Shown here one piece after another: positions 1 to 7,691 of a stretch of 12,385 nucleotides of DNA (within the stretch, counting starts at the first letter, position 1; each line of letters starts with the position of its first letter). The DNA is taken from NCBI GenBank assembly GCA_002342985.1, contig DDRC01000241.1, positions 12,926-25,310 on the forward strand, read 5' to 3'. The DNA is from Flavobacteriales bacterium UBA2426. Its GTDB lineage: Bacteria; Bacteroidota; Bacteroidia; Flavobacteriales_F; PHOS-HE28. Both the position numbers and the translations under genes were made by a program. The notes below the pieces were generated by a model. It did not search any database. It saw nothing but the letters and a program-made list of their open reading frames with translations, and was not told where the DNA came from.

Positions 1-1593
1 GGTGGCCGACGGGGTGACGCATTGGCCTGCGCAGATCCCCGATAACGGGCTCAGGCTCACCTGCGGCGGGGCGTTCACCGTAATGACCTGCTGCACGGGC
101 GGGACGTTGCAGGAGTTGATGGCGCGGTATTGCACCGTGTAGGTGCCCGGCTCGCTGAACAGGAATTGCGGCTGCTGGCTCTGCGCATTCCCGCTGGCAA
201 AGCTCCAGTTGGGTCCACCGCACGGCGAGGCCACCCCGTTCACGGTCCAGGCATGGGTCAGCAGGCAATTCTGCCCGAAGGCGCTGGTGTTGGCATTCAC
301 CGGTTGCAGGGGGGCGCAGCCCATGGCCGGGGTGAGCGTGAACGATGGCGCAGGCGGCTCCTCCACGCAGATCGTACGGGACAGGGTATGCGTGCCGCAA
401 CTGTTCCCCGTGCGATCGGTAACCGTGTAGGTGCCTGCCGCCGTGAACTGGATGCCGAGGCTCGAACTGCCGTCCGTCCATAGACCAGGATTCCCCGGAT
501 TGCCGTTATCGCCGCCCAATGTGCCGCTTGCGATGACCCAGCCCGCTGCCGGTGTCACGGACCAGATGTTCCGTGGAGCCGTAGCGCAGCCCGGCGCTTG
601 CAGGCCGATGCTCTGGTCCGTGAACGTGACCGTGCTGTTCACGCAGGCGGTATCGGCGCTGGCGGTGAACTGGGCTTGCGGCGTTTCGCTCACGCGAATG
701 GGGCCGATTTGCCCCTGCGTCTGGTCGCAGGGGTTCTGTGCGGTGAAGGTCACGTTCAGCTGGCCACCGGGAAGACCGCAAGTGCTGGTGCTGTATGTAT
801 GGTTCACCACTGGCGGTGGCGGGTGGCTGAGCGTTACGCTGTTGCCATCGCCGAAATTGATGATGTACGTGGTGCCCGGTGAATTGCCTGCGACCGAATT
901 GATATAGAACGGCAGTGTGCCGCCCGTGCAGATGTTCGTGTTGGGATCGGTGCTGATGCCTCCGCCCGGATTGGTGCCGAGGAAGACCTGGTACTGCTGG
1001 CTGCGGGTGCATCCGTTCGGGTAGGCGATGGTGTAGGTCATCGTCCAGAGCCCCGGCGCATAAGCGTGGTTCAGGCTCCAGCCCTGTGCGGGGTTCTCGA
1101 TGGGCGAGCCATCGCCCCAGTTGATGGTGCGCACCGCGCCCGGCACGTTGGCGCTCTGGTCCGTGAAGCTGAAGTTCCAGGTCGCCGATGGATCGCAGAT
1201 GCTGAAGGTGGTCAGGTTGTTGAAGGTGGTCACCTGCTCGGGACCGGCACTGGTGAGGGCCGCCGGCGATGCGGGTGTCACGTTCACGGTGATGGCGTCG
1301 GTGGCCGTGCAGCCATCATCATCCGTAACGGTAAGCGTGTACGTGGTGGTGGCGCCCGGGCTGGCAACCGGGTTGGCCACATTGGGGTCGTTCAACCCCG
1401 CCGCGGGGCTCCACGAAAAGGTGTATGGCGTATCCCCGTTGCTCGCCGTACCGTTCAGTTGTTGGGATGAACCTTCACAGATGGTGACGCTATTCGGACC
1501 GGCATTGGCCGTTAGCGAACAGGGCTGCGCATGGACCTCCATGGCGGCCAGCAGGGCCAGGTACAGGAAGGACCAACGAAACAGCAGGCTCAT
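1..1593 (-). CDS. Large secreted PKD-like repeat surface protein, N-terminal part (3' end beyond window)
   Basis: The frame is open from the ATG at 1593 to the left edge, giving 531 residues with no stop. Residues 1-22 look like a Sec signal peptide: a hydrophobic LLFRWSFLYLALLAAM core and a VHA cleavage site before QPC. The rest is a chain of Ig/PKD-like modules. Residues 25-105 form a typical Bacteroidetes module (NAGPNSVTICEG, FSWSPAAGL, TTTYTLTVTDDDGC). Two modules carry the PKD signature (NWGDGSP near 158, NFGDGN near 246). Further modules lie near 305-410 (FTDQS) and 415-508 (GTYTVQYRAINSC). Many paired cysteines could form disulfides outside the cell. Such proteins usually end in a T9SS or gliding-motility C-terminal domain, which would lie outside the window. 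It has its own promoter box 24 bp upstream. Adhesion or matrix function is inference; secretion and domain type are well supported. Confidence 0.85.
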   Translation of the reverse strand, partial: MSLLFRWSFLYLALLAAMEVHAQPCSLTANAGPNSVTICEGSSQQLNGTASNGDTPYTFSWSPAAGLNDPNVANPVASPGATTTYTLTVTDDDGCTATDAITVNVTPASPAALTSAGPEQVTTFNNLTTFSICDPSATWNFSFTDQSANVPGAVRTINWGDGSPIENPAQGWSLNHAYAPGLWTMTYTIAYPNGCTRSQQYQVFLGTNPGGGISTDPNTNICTGGTLPFYINSVAGNSPGTTYIINFGDGNSVTLSHPPPPVVNHTYSTSTCGLPGGQLNVTFTAQNPCDQTQGQIGPIRVSETPQAQFTASADTACVNSTVTFTDQSIGLQAPGCATAPRNIWSVTPAAGWVIASGTLGGDNGNPGNPGLWTDGSSSLGIQFTAAGTYTVTDRTGNSCGTHTLSRTICVEEPPAPSFTLTPAMGCAPLQPVNANTSAFGQNCLLTHAWTVNGVASPCGGPNWSFASGNAQSQQPQFLFSEPGTYTVQYRAINSCNVPPVQQVITVNAPPQVSLSPLSGICAGQCVTPSAT

Positions 1594-1616
1594 TTCAGGG
1601 GGTAATTCACCGTTTA

Positions 1617-1648
1617 CGAAAGTACCCGGCACCCCGTTCGCGATGCAA
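1617..1648 (-). promoter_or_regulatory. Bacteroidetes-type promoter of the PKD-like protein gene
   Basis: On the minus strand, TTG (1648-1646) is followed by exactly 21 nt and then TACTTTCG (1624-1617). This resembles the Bacteroidetes -33/-7 promoter (TTTG or TTG, then TAnnTTTG) with one T changed to C. Transcription would start near 1610, about 17 nt before the ATG. The same 21-nt spacing and nearly the same box occur upstream of rpoD in this window, which raises confidence. Confidence 0.6.
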
Positions 1649-1680
1649 TCCGAACCATCTGGTTTTCAACCACCAACCTG

Positions 1681-2361
1681 TTATAAGGACGTGCCGTTAC
1701 CGGAGGGCGTTGCCTGCGCCTCCAAGGCCTGGAGCACCAGCTGCGACACGTCCTCCGCCCGGTTGTGCACCATAAAATGCCCGCCGCCTTCCACCCGGAG
1801 CGGCCGCTGGATATGCCAGATGGGCATCAATCGGTCGCCACTTCCGTGAATGTGGACCAGCCCTTCCACCGGGCGTGATGGCCCCTCCCATGCGAGCACT
1901 GCGGCAATCTGCACCCGCACCTGCTCCAGTGGCGTGGCGGCGATGAAGGCATCGAACAGGGCCTTGTCCGCCTCCGTCTCCACGCCCATCTGCCAGCGTA
2001 TCAACGGCAAGGTGCGCTTCATAAATGCCGGGGTCAGGATGCGCTCGGCATGCGTGCCACGCAGCACGCGGATGGGCGGCGGCATCTCCTGCGGGCCCTT
2101 CCAGCTCGAGATGACCACCGTACGCACCGGTCGGGTGAGCGCGGCCATCTCCTGCACCACCATGCCGCCCATGCTCACCCCCGCCAAGGCATGTGGACGC
2201 GTCCGATCCACCTGGTCGGCCAGCACGCGCGCAAAGTCGGCCAAGGAACTGCCTTCGGGCATCGCCGGCCAGTTCAACGGATGCACCGGGTGCGGGGCGA
2301 GATCCAGCCGCTGGAACAGGCGATGGTCCGCGCCAAGACCGGGCACCAGATAGATGTCCAT
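1681..2361 (-). CDS. Alpha/beta-fold hydrolase
   Basis: This is a 226-residue single-domain hydrolase of the alpha/beta fold. Visible signs are the N-terminal strand and oxyanion loop (IYLVPGLGAD), the nucleophile elbow GVSMGG with serine at about residue 63, a late acid in HGSGDRLMP (Asp about 176) and the catalytic histidine in GGGHFMV (about 195). The cap region is short. I chose the ATG at 2361, two bases after the hutH stop; a TTG at 2367 would add two residues and overlap that stop. Either way the gene is tightly coupled to hutH and is the last gene of the minus-strand cluster. The substrate cannot be told from sequence; esterase or thioesterase activity is possible. No signal peptide is seen, so it is probably cytoplasmic. 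Confidence 0.85.
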   Translation of the reverse strand: MDIYLVPGLGADHRLFQRLDLAPHPVHPLNWPAMPEGSSLADFARVLADQVDRTRPHALAGVSMGGMVVQEMAALTRPVRTVVISSWKGPQEMPPPIRVLRGTHAERILTPAFMKRTLPLIRWQMGVETEADKALFDAFIAATPLEQVRVQIAAVLAWEGPSRPVEGLVHIHGSGDRLMPIWHIQRPLRVEGGGHFMVHNRAEDVSQLVLQALEAQATPSGNGTSL

Positions 2362-2363
2362 GG

Positions 2364-3881
2364 TCAATCCAGCGGACAGCTGCGCACGAAGGCCAGTGCG
2401 GCCTCCATCGGCTCGTGCATCACCACGTCGGTGCGCACGAAGGGTACCTGCTCGCGGAAGGCCGCCACCAGCGACTCCAACTTCGCCGAGCTCCGCTGCG
2501 GACGGCGGAACTCCAGGGCCTGGGCCGCGGTGAACAGCTCGATCGCGAGGATCCGTTCCACATCAGCAGCCACCTGCCAGGTCTTGATCGCGGCCGCAGC
2601 ACCCATGCTCACATGGTCCTCCTGGCCGTTGCTGCTGTCGATGGTGTCCACGCTGTTGGGCATGCAACGCTGCTTGTTGGCGCTCACGAGCGAGGCCGCG
2701 GTGTACTGCGGGATCATGAGCCCGCTGTTGAGGCCCGGCTCGGCCACCAGGAAGGCCGGCAGCCCACGCTGACCACCGATCAGCTTGTAGGTGCGGCGCT
2801 CGCTGATGCTGCCCAGCTCGGCCAGGGCGATGGCGAGGAAGTCCAGCGCCAGGGCCAGCGGTTGCCCGTGGAAGTTACCCGCACTGATGATCAGCTCATC
2901 ATCGTCGAACACCGTGGGGTTGTCGGTGACGCTCTCCAGCTCGCGCTCCACCACGCGCTCCACGTAGGCGATGGCGTCGCGGCTGGCCCCATGCACCTGC
3001 GGGATGCAGCGGAAGGAGTACGGGTCCTGCACATGGGCCTTCTTCCGCTTGATGAGCTCGCTGCCCTTGAGCAGCTCTCGGAAATGTCCGGCCACCACGG
3101 CCTGTCCGGGATGCGGACGCACCGCATGCACGGCGGGATGGAAGGGCTCGATGCGGCCGTCGTAGGCCTCCAGGCTGATGGCGCCGATGATGTCGGCGAG
3201 CTGGGCCAGGCGTGTGGCCTTCAAGGTGAGCAACGACGCGTAGGCGTTCATGAACTGCGTGCCGTTGAGGAGCGCGAGCCCTTCCTTCGGACCCAGCTCC
3301 AGCGGCTTCCACCCGAGCTTCTTCAGGGCCTGTGCGCTGGTCATGCGCTTGCCAGCCAACACCACTTCGCCCAGGCCCAGCAGGGGCAGGCTCAGGTGCG
3401 CGAGCGGGGCCAGGTCGCCACTGGCGCCCAGTGATCCGCGCTCATATACCACGGGCAGCATGTCAGCATTGTACATGTCCACCAGGCGCTGCACGGTGGT
3501 CGGGGCCACAGCGCTATGCCCAAAAGCCATGTTCTGCACCTTCAGCACCAGCATGGCCCGCACGATCTCCGCAGGCACGGGCTCACCGCTGCCACAGGCG
3601 TGGCTCATCACCAGGTTCTTCTGCAACTGCGCCAGGTCCTTCTTCGCGATGGACTTGTCGTAGAGCGAACCGAAGCCGGTGTTCACTCCGTAGATCGGCG
3701 CATCGCTCTTCTTCAGGCGGTCGCTGAGGTAGGCGTGACTGCGCTTGATGGCGGCAACGGCATCATCAGCGAGGTTGATGGAGATCCCGCTTTGGAGGAT
3801 ATGCGCCAGTTCGGCCAGTTCAAGGCCTACCGTGCCGATGGGATGGGGTTGCGTGGTCCGTTGCTTCTTCGTTCCGCTCAT
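2364..3881 (-). CDS. hutH: Histidine ammonia-lyase (histidase)
   Basis: The 505-residue product is the usual length for the aromatic amino acid ammonia-lyase family. Histidase removes ammonia from L-histidine to give trans-urocanate, the first step of histidine breakdown in the cytoplasm. The Ala-Ser-Gly triad that cyclises into the MIO electrophile lies at 153-155 in GSLGASGDLAPLAHLSL. The catalytic-tyrosine loop is YGVNTGFG (from Tyr64). His94 (MSHACGSGE) and Glu421 in GQEDHVSMG match positions typical of histidases, which favours HAL over the tyrosine lyases that Bacteroidetes use for flexirubin. The ATG at 3881 is chosen over an upstream TTG (3932) that would overlap the lipoprotein gene by 17 nt. 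No hutU, hutI or hutG lies in the window, so the rest of the pathway would have to be elsewhere. The hydrolase start is two bases after its stop. Confidence 0.93.
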   Translation of the reverse strand: MSGTKKQRTTQPHPIGTVGLELAELAHILQSGISINLADDAVAAIKRSHAYLSDRLKKSDAPIYGVNTGFGSLYDKSIAKKDLAQLQKNLVMSHACGSGEPVPAEIVRAMLVLKVQNMAFGHSAVAPTTVQRLVDMYNADMLPVVYERGSLGASGDLAPLAHLSLPLLGLGEVVLAGKRMTSAQALKKLGWKPLELGPKEGLALLNGTQFMNAYASLLTLKATRLAQLADIIGAISLEAYDGRIEPFHPAVHAVRPHPGQAVVAGHFRELLKGSELIKRKKAHVQDPYSFRCIPQVHGASRDAIAYVERVVERELESVTDNPTVFDDDELIISAGNFHGQPLALALDFLAIALAELGSISERRTYKLIGGQRGLPAFLVAEPGLNSGLMIPQYTAASLVSANKQRCMPNSVDTIDSSNGQEDHVSMGAAAAIKTWQVAADVERILAIELFTAAQALEFRRPQRSSAKLESLVAAFREQVPFVRTDVVMHEPMEAALAFVRSCPLD

Positions 3882-3915
3882 GGCTGTCCGCTGAATGTTC
3901 GTTCCGACGTCCGGG

Positions 3916-4476
3916 TCAGAACTGTCGCTCAAAGATGTAGATGTGCCCCTTCTTCGGGTGGAGGTAGTAGAGCGAGCCCAGGCTTCCCTCCCACACCTCG
4001 CAGTGCTTCGGTGGATCGAACCAGTCCGCCCCCCCCTTCAACTCCTGCCAGTGCTCCAGCCGCTTGAAGTTGCGGCCCATCACAAAGTCCTTGGCCCGCG
4101 GGAAGCGCAGCTCGAGATAGAGCGTGTACTCCTTGGACCAGTGTGCGGAGGCCCAGTATTCCCCGTTGAGCACCTTCATGTCCGCATCAGGTTCCTGGCC
4201 TGCCCAGTAGCGGAAGGTCTCCAGAGCACCCACCACGTGCCCGTCCTCGGACCCCGCCTCTTCGTCAAGAGCGGGCTCGCTGACCGTGTCCACGTCACCG
4301 GGCGTGCTCGCCCCCTGATCAACGCTGCCCGGGGCACCTTCCTCCGATGGCACGACCTGCGTATCCGGGGATGTGGGTGCGCATGAAGGCAGGACGACCA
4401 TGCCCAACAAGGCGATTACCAACAGCAATGGAGCGTGCCATTGGTGGCCCACCGCCATTCTCTTCCGGATATCCAT
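3916..4476 (-). CDS. Putative lipoprotein of unknown function
   Basis: The 186-residue product begins with a basic stretch (MDIRKRM), a hydrophobic core (PLLLVIALLGMVVLPSC) and a lipobox LPSC, with Cys32 as the likely lipidated residue. It should therefore be anchored in the cell envelope. Residues 33-80 are a low-complexity acidic linker rich in Pro, Ser, Glu and Asp. The C-terminal part (about 82-186) is compact and aromatic-rich, with strand-like segments such as EYTLYLELRFP and GHIYIFERQF; I do not recognise the family. Met7 is an alternative start that would keep the signal sequence. The gene starts 19 bp after the hisS stop and ends 34 bp before the hutH start, so it probably shares their transcript. 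No function is proposed. Confidence 0.75.
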   Translation of the reverse strand: MDIRKRMAVGHQWHAPLLLVIALLGMVVLPSCAPTSPDTQVVPSEEGAPGSVDQGASTPGDVDTVSEPALDEEAGSEDGHVVGALETFRYWAGQEPDADMKVLNGEYWASAHWSKEYTLYLELRFPRAKDFVMGRNFKRLEHWQELKGGADWFDPPKHCEVWEGSLGSLYYLHPKKGHIYIFERQF

Positions 4477-4495
4477 GGACAGGGTGTAGTGTGGG

Positions 4496-5836
4496 TTACG
4501 TGGTCAGTATTCCGATCACGGCCTCAACGGACATGGCCGTGCCCTTCTCGTTGGCACCCATGCGCTTCAACGTCACCACGCCCTGCTGCATCTCGCTTTC
4601 GCCCACGATGGCCACGTAGGGGATGCCCTTCTTCTCGGCATAGGTGAACTGCTTGGGCAGCTTGGTGGCATCGGGATAGAGTTCCGCTGCGACGCCCGCC
4701 TCGCGCACCTGACGCAGCAGTTTCAAGCAATGCATCGCCTCCGCCTCGCCGAAGTTGGCGAAGAGCAACTGCGTGCTGCCGCCCAGCTCCGCGGGGAACT
4801 TGTTCGTCTCCAGCAGCACGTCGTAGATGCGGTCGGCACCGAAGCTGATGCCCACGCCGCTCATGCCCTTCAGACCGAAAACACCCGTGAGGTCGTCGTA
4901 ACGGCCGCCGCCACAGATGCTGCTTTGCAGCGTGCCTTCGCTGGCCTTCACCTCGAAGATGGCGCCGGTGTAGTAGTCGAGGCCGCGGGCAAGGGTGGGA
5001 TCGAACTCGAGCACCGCGCTCTTCAACTGGCCGACGGCCCCGAAGGTGAACGAGAGGTCCTTCAACCCCTGCTGGGCCACTGCGGAAGAGGCCAGCCATT
5101 GCTCCAACTTGGCCCGTTGGTCATCCCAGCTGCCATTGAGGTCGAACAGCGGCGCAATGCCCTTGATCGCGGACTCGCTCACGCCCTTCTCCCGCATCTC
5201 CTCCTCCACCTTCTCGCGCCCGATCTTGTCCAGCTTGTCGATGGCGGTGACGATGTCCACCACCTTCTCCGGCTGACCGCACACTTCGGCGATGCCGCTG
5301 AGCACCTTGCGGTCGTTGACCTTCACCACCACCTTCAGCCCGAGCTGGGTGAAGACATCATCGAACAGCTGGACCAGTTCCACCTCGCTCAGCAGGCTCG
5401 TGCTCCCGATCACATCCGCATCGCACTGGTAGAACTCGCGGTAGCGTCCCTTCTGCGGACGGTCGGCGCGCCACACGGGCTGGATCTGGTAGCGCTTGAA
5501 GGGGAAGACCAGGTCGTTCTGGTGTTGCACCACGTAGCGGGCGAAGGGCACGGTGAGGTCGTAGCGCAGCGCTTCATCCGCGAAGCCCTTGCTACGGTCC
5601 TCCAAGGCGCGCTCCAGTTCAGCACCGCGCTTCAGGACCTTGAAGATCAACCGATCCCCCTCCTCGCCGTACTTGCCGGTGAGTGTCTCCAGATGCTCCA
5701 TGGCAGGCGTCTCCAGCGGCAGATAGCCGTACTTCTGGAAGACCCGTTCGATGGTGTTGAAGATGTACTTCCGGCGCAGCATCTCCTGCGGACCGAAGTC
5801 GCGTGTGCCTTTGGGGATGGAGGGCTTGGTGGCCAT
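4496..5836 (-). CDS. hisS: Histidyl-tRNA synthetase
   Basis: This 446-residue class II synthetase charges tRNA-His with histidine, using ATP, in the cytoplasm. It starts with the typical KGTRDFGPQEMLRR. Motif 1 lies around residues 30-48. Motif 2 spans about 116-143 (RYQIQPVWRADRPQKGRYRE, then FYQCDADVIG). The two histidine-specific segments are both present: LARGLDYYTGAIFEV near 283-296 and the GGGRYDDL stretch near 309-316. Motif 3 is GVGISFGADRI (327-337). The C-terminal part, from about 355, is the anticodon-binding domain. Length and motifs look complete. The ATG at 5836 follows a promoter box at 5873-5880. It heads the minus-strand run that continues into the lipoprotein, hutH and hydrolase genes. 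Confidence 0.97.
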   Translation of the reverse strand: MATKPSIPKGTRDFGPQEMLRRKYIFNTIERVFQKYGYLPLETPAMEHLETLTGKYGEEGDRLIFKVLKRGAELERALEDRSKGFADEALRYDLTVPFARYVVQHQNDLVFPFKRYQIQPVWRADRPQKGRYREFYQCDADVIGSTSLLSEVELVQLFDDVFTQLGLKVVVKVNDRKVLSGIAEVCGQPEKVVDIVTAIDKLDKIGREKVEEEMREKGVSESAIKGIAPLFDLNGSWDDQRAKLEQWLASSAVAQQGLKDLSFTFGAVGQLKSAVLEFDPTLARGLDYYTGAIFEVKASEGTLQSSICGGGRYDDLTGVFGLKGMSGVGISFGADRIYDVLLETNKFPAELGGSTQLLFANFGEAEAMHCLKLLRQVREAGVAAELYPDATKLPKQFTYAEKKGIPYVAIVGESEMQQGVVTLKRMGANEKGTAMSVEAVIGILTT

Positions 5837-5872
5837 GCGTGGAGCGCCGGAGCTGTGGAATGGCGCGGGCCG

Positions 5873-5880
5873 CGAAAGTA
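5873..5880 (-). promoter_or_regulatory. Probable -7 box of the hisS promoter
   Basis: The minus strand reads TACTTTCG, identical to the box upstream of the PKD-like protein gene. It lies 36 bp upstream of the hisS ATG, so transcription would start near 5866 with a leader of about 30 nt. No TTG is found at the expected 21-nt spacing, so the -33 element is weak or absent. The box overlaps the left end of the GT51 remnant on the other strand. Confidence 0.45.
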
Positions 5881-6046
5881 CCTGCCCCCCGGAAACAGCG
5901 GGACCGCCGCCTCCTGTACGGCTGGTCCGCCAACCAGGGCTTGAACCTGTTCACGCGGAACCTGGCCTCGCCACAGGCTGCCCTGATCAGTGGCCTGCCC
6001 CATGCGCCTCGGCCATGATCCCGTAAGGATACCCTGGGCCTGCGGC
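5873..6046 (+). pseudogene. Possible decayed fragment of a GT51 peptidoglycan transglycosylase (PBP1 type)
   Basis: Three short segments on the plus strand resemble consecutive parts of a GT51 domain. Frame A (5873-5911) reads KYLPPGNSG, compared with the family's ExYLNxxxFGN. Frame B (5911-6010) reads LLYGWSANQGLNLFTRN, then LASPQAALISGLPHAPR, compared with YGIxxAxxxYFxK and LxEAAxLAGLPxAPxx. Back in frame A (6014-6040) it reads HDPVRIPWA, compared with YSPVRNPExA. Order and spacing fit the family, but the pieces need two frame changes and frame A has a stop in the middle, so no intact protein is possible. Codons of the middle part mostly end in G or C, as in real genes here. Only about 55 of roughly 700-800 residues remain. 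The match is from memory of family motifs, so chance resemblance is not excluded. It partly overlaps the hisS promoter. Confidence 0.42.
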
Positions 6047-6182
6047 ACGGGATAACCGGTGCGCTCCCACCCGCCGATCAACACTTCTTAACGCGACAGG
6101 GCGTCACCTCCCCCCTGCCAGAACGTTGTTTGGTATCACAGGGCATGGCGTTTGATCGCATGACCGCAACAAGCAGAACGAA
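6047..6182. other. Rest of the hisS/htrA divergent gap
   Basis: No gene is recognised between the end of the GT51-like segment and the htrA start. A possible but weak htrA promoter is TTG at 6126-6128, 18 nt, then GGCGTTTG at 6147-6154; it lacks the TA of the consensus. The htrA start is preceded by an A-rich stretch rather than a GGAGG-like site. Confidence 0.3.
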
Positions 6183-7643
6183 ATGAAACGAGCACTGGGC
6201 TACTTCGCAGTGGGTATGGCCGGCGCCATGGTGGCGCTGGGCGTGAATGAGCGGTTCCTCAAGCGGGAGACGGTTGCAGCGCCATCGGAGGCAGCCGCTG
6301 AGCCGGCTCCGGTCCGGTACGTGTCACTGCCCGCGACCGGCTCCGCGCCGGTGGTGGCTGTGGATTTCACCGATGCAGCCGAGCGGACGGTGAATGCCGT
6401 GGTGCACGTGACCACGCAGACCACCGTCAACGTGCGCGACCCCTTCGCCGATTTCTTCTGGGGCTACCGCGCGCCCAGCCAGCAGCGCCAGCAGCAGGGT
6501 GCGGGCTCCGGCGTGATCATCAGCCCCGATGGCTACATCATCACCAACAACCACGTGGTGGAGGGCGCTGACAAGATCGTGGTGCACCTCAATGACCGCC
6601 GCAACTTCGAGGCGCGGATCGTGGGCCGCGACCCAAGCACCGACCTGGCCGTGCTGAAGGTGGAGGCCACCGACCTGGCCACATTGGAGTACGGGAACAG
6701 CGATGAGGTTCGGGTGGGCGAATGGGTGCTCGCCGTGGGCAACCCCATGAACCTCACCAGCACAGTAACGGCCGGCATCGTGAGCGCCAAGGCCCGGAAC
6801 ATCAACATCCTCCAGTACAACCCCGAGCGCGACATCTTCCCCATCGAGAGCTTCATCCAGACGGATGCCGCCGTGAACCCCGGCAACAGCGGCGGCGCCC
6901 TGGTGAACGCCAAGGGCGAGCTGGTGGGCATCAACAGCGCCATCGCCAGCACCACCGGATCCTACACGGGTTACTCCTTCGCCATCCCGGTGAACATCGT
7001 GAAGAAGGTGACCAGCGACCTTGTGGAGTACGGCAGCGTGCAGCGCGCCTACCTCGGCGTGAGCATCCGCGACATGGACCAGGCCCTGGCGCAGGAGTTG
7101 CAACTCGACCGCCCTCGCGGGGTGTTCGTGAACGGTCTGACGGATGGCGGTGCAGCGCAGGACGCCGGCCTGGAGAAAGGAGATGTGATCGTGCGGGTGG
7201 GCAACATCGCAGTGAACAACGTGCCGCAGCTGCAGGAGCAGGTGGGCAAGTTCAAGCCCGGCGACCGGGTGCCGGTCACCATCCTGCGCGATGGCCGGGA
7301 GAGCGTGGTGGAGCTGACCCTTCGCGGACGAGAGGGCGCCACCACCGCTGCGGTGAGGGGGCGCAATGATCGCATGGAGGCCCTCGGCGCCGAATTCAGG
7401 GCCGCGACCGACGAGGAACTCCGCTCCCTGAAGCTCAAGAGCGGGGTGAAGGTGACCGCGGTGAACGGCGGGAAGTTCCGGGCCAGCGGCATCCGCGAGG
7501 GCTTCATCATCACCCGCATCGACCAATCGGTGATTGCGGCACCGGCTGACGTGGAAAAGGCGCTCAACGGCAAACGCGGCGGCGTGCTGGTGGAAGGGGT
7601 CTACCCCAACGGCATGAAGGCCTATTACGGGCTGGGCCTATGA
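6183..7643 (+). CDS. htrA: HtrA/Do-family periplasmic serine protease with two PDZ domains
   Basis: The 486-residue protein is a Do/DegP-like protease that degrades or refolds damaged proteins in the periplasm. Residues 4-20 are a hydrophobic signal or anchor segment. The trypsin-like domain spans about 60-280 with a complete triad: His124 in ITNNHVV, Asp154 in STDLAVLKV and Ser236 in NPGNSGGAL. PDZ1 lies at about 287-380 (RAYLGVSI, then GGAAQDAGLEKGDVIVRVG). PDZ2 lies at about 395-480, divergent in the way typical of Bacteroidetes homologues (GIREGFIITRID, ending VEGVYPNGMKAYYGLGL). Length is normal for the family. It stands alone on the plus strand, divergent from hisS; the nearest promoter match upstream is weak, so stress control cannot be read from the sequence. 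DegQ would be an equally valid name. Confidence 0.95.
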   Translation: MKRALGYFAVGMAGAMVALGVNERFLKRETVAAPSEAAAEPAPVRYVSLPATGSAPVVAVDFTDAAERTVNAVVHVTTQTTVNVRDPFADFFWGYRAPSQQRQQQGAGSGVIISPDGYIITNNHVVEGADKIVVHLNDRRNFEARIVGRDPSTDLAVLKVEATDLATLEYGNSDEVRVGEWVLAVGNPMNLTSTVTAGIVSAKARNINILQYNPERDIFPIESFIQTDAAVNPGNSGGALVNAKGELVGINSAIASTTGSYTGYSFAIPVNIVKKVTSDLVEYGSVQRAYLGVSIRDMDQALAQELQLDRPRGVFVNGLTDGGAAQDAGLEKGDVIVRVGNIAVNNVPQLQEQVGKFKPGDRVPVTILRDGRESVVELTLRGREGATTAAVRGRNDRMEALGAEFRAATDEELRSLKLKSGVKVTAVNGGKFRASGIREGFIITRIDQSVIAAPADVEKALNGKRGGVLVEGVYPNGMKAYYGLGL

Positions 7644-7691
7644 GCCAACCCCAAGGCAATCAGCCGCATCCGGAAAAGGTGAGCGCGGCCC

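Noticed and set aside
1660..1672. Small hairpin TGGTT TTC AACCA after the hydrolase stop as a terminator
   Set aside because: The stem is only 5 bp and A/T-containing; it is too weak to call.
2193..3434. A 413-codon plus-strand open frame opposite hutH and the hydrolase
   Set aside because: It is an antisense shadow with His/Gln/Arg-rich composition. The minus-strand genes carry all the family motifs.
4730..5944. A 404-codon plus-strand open frame opposite hisS
   Set aside because: The same GC-driven shadow effect; hisS motifs are complete on the minus strand.
5860..6018. A 52-codon plus-strand frame (ATG at 5860) as an intact small gene
   Set aside because: Its first part overlaps the hisS promoter box and its similarity continues in another frame past the stop, which fits a decayed fragment better.
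6018..6053. Inverted repeat ATCCCGT and ACGGGAT as a terminator or operator
   Set aside because: It has seven bases per arm with a 22-nt loop and no T tract; this is likely by chance, and it overlaps the GT51-like segment.
6324..7526. A 400-codon minus-strand open frame opposite htrA (and a similar one, 7807-8748, opposite rpoD)
   Set aside because: Both are antisense shadows of clearly identified genes, rich in His, Gly and Val with no domain signs.
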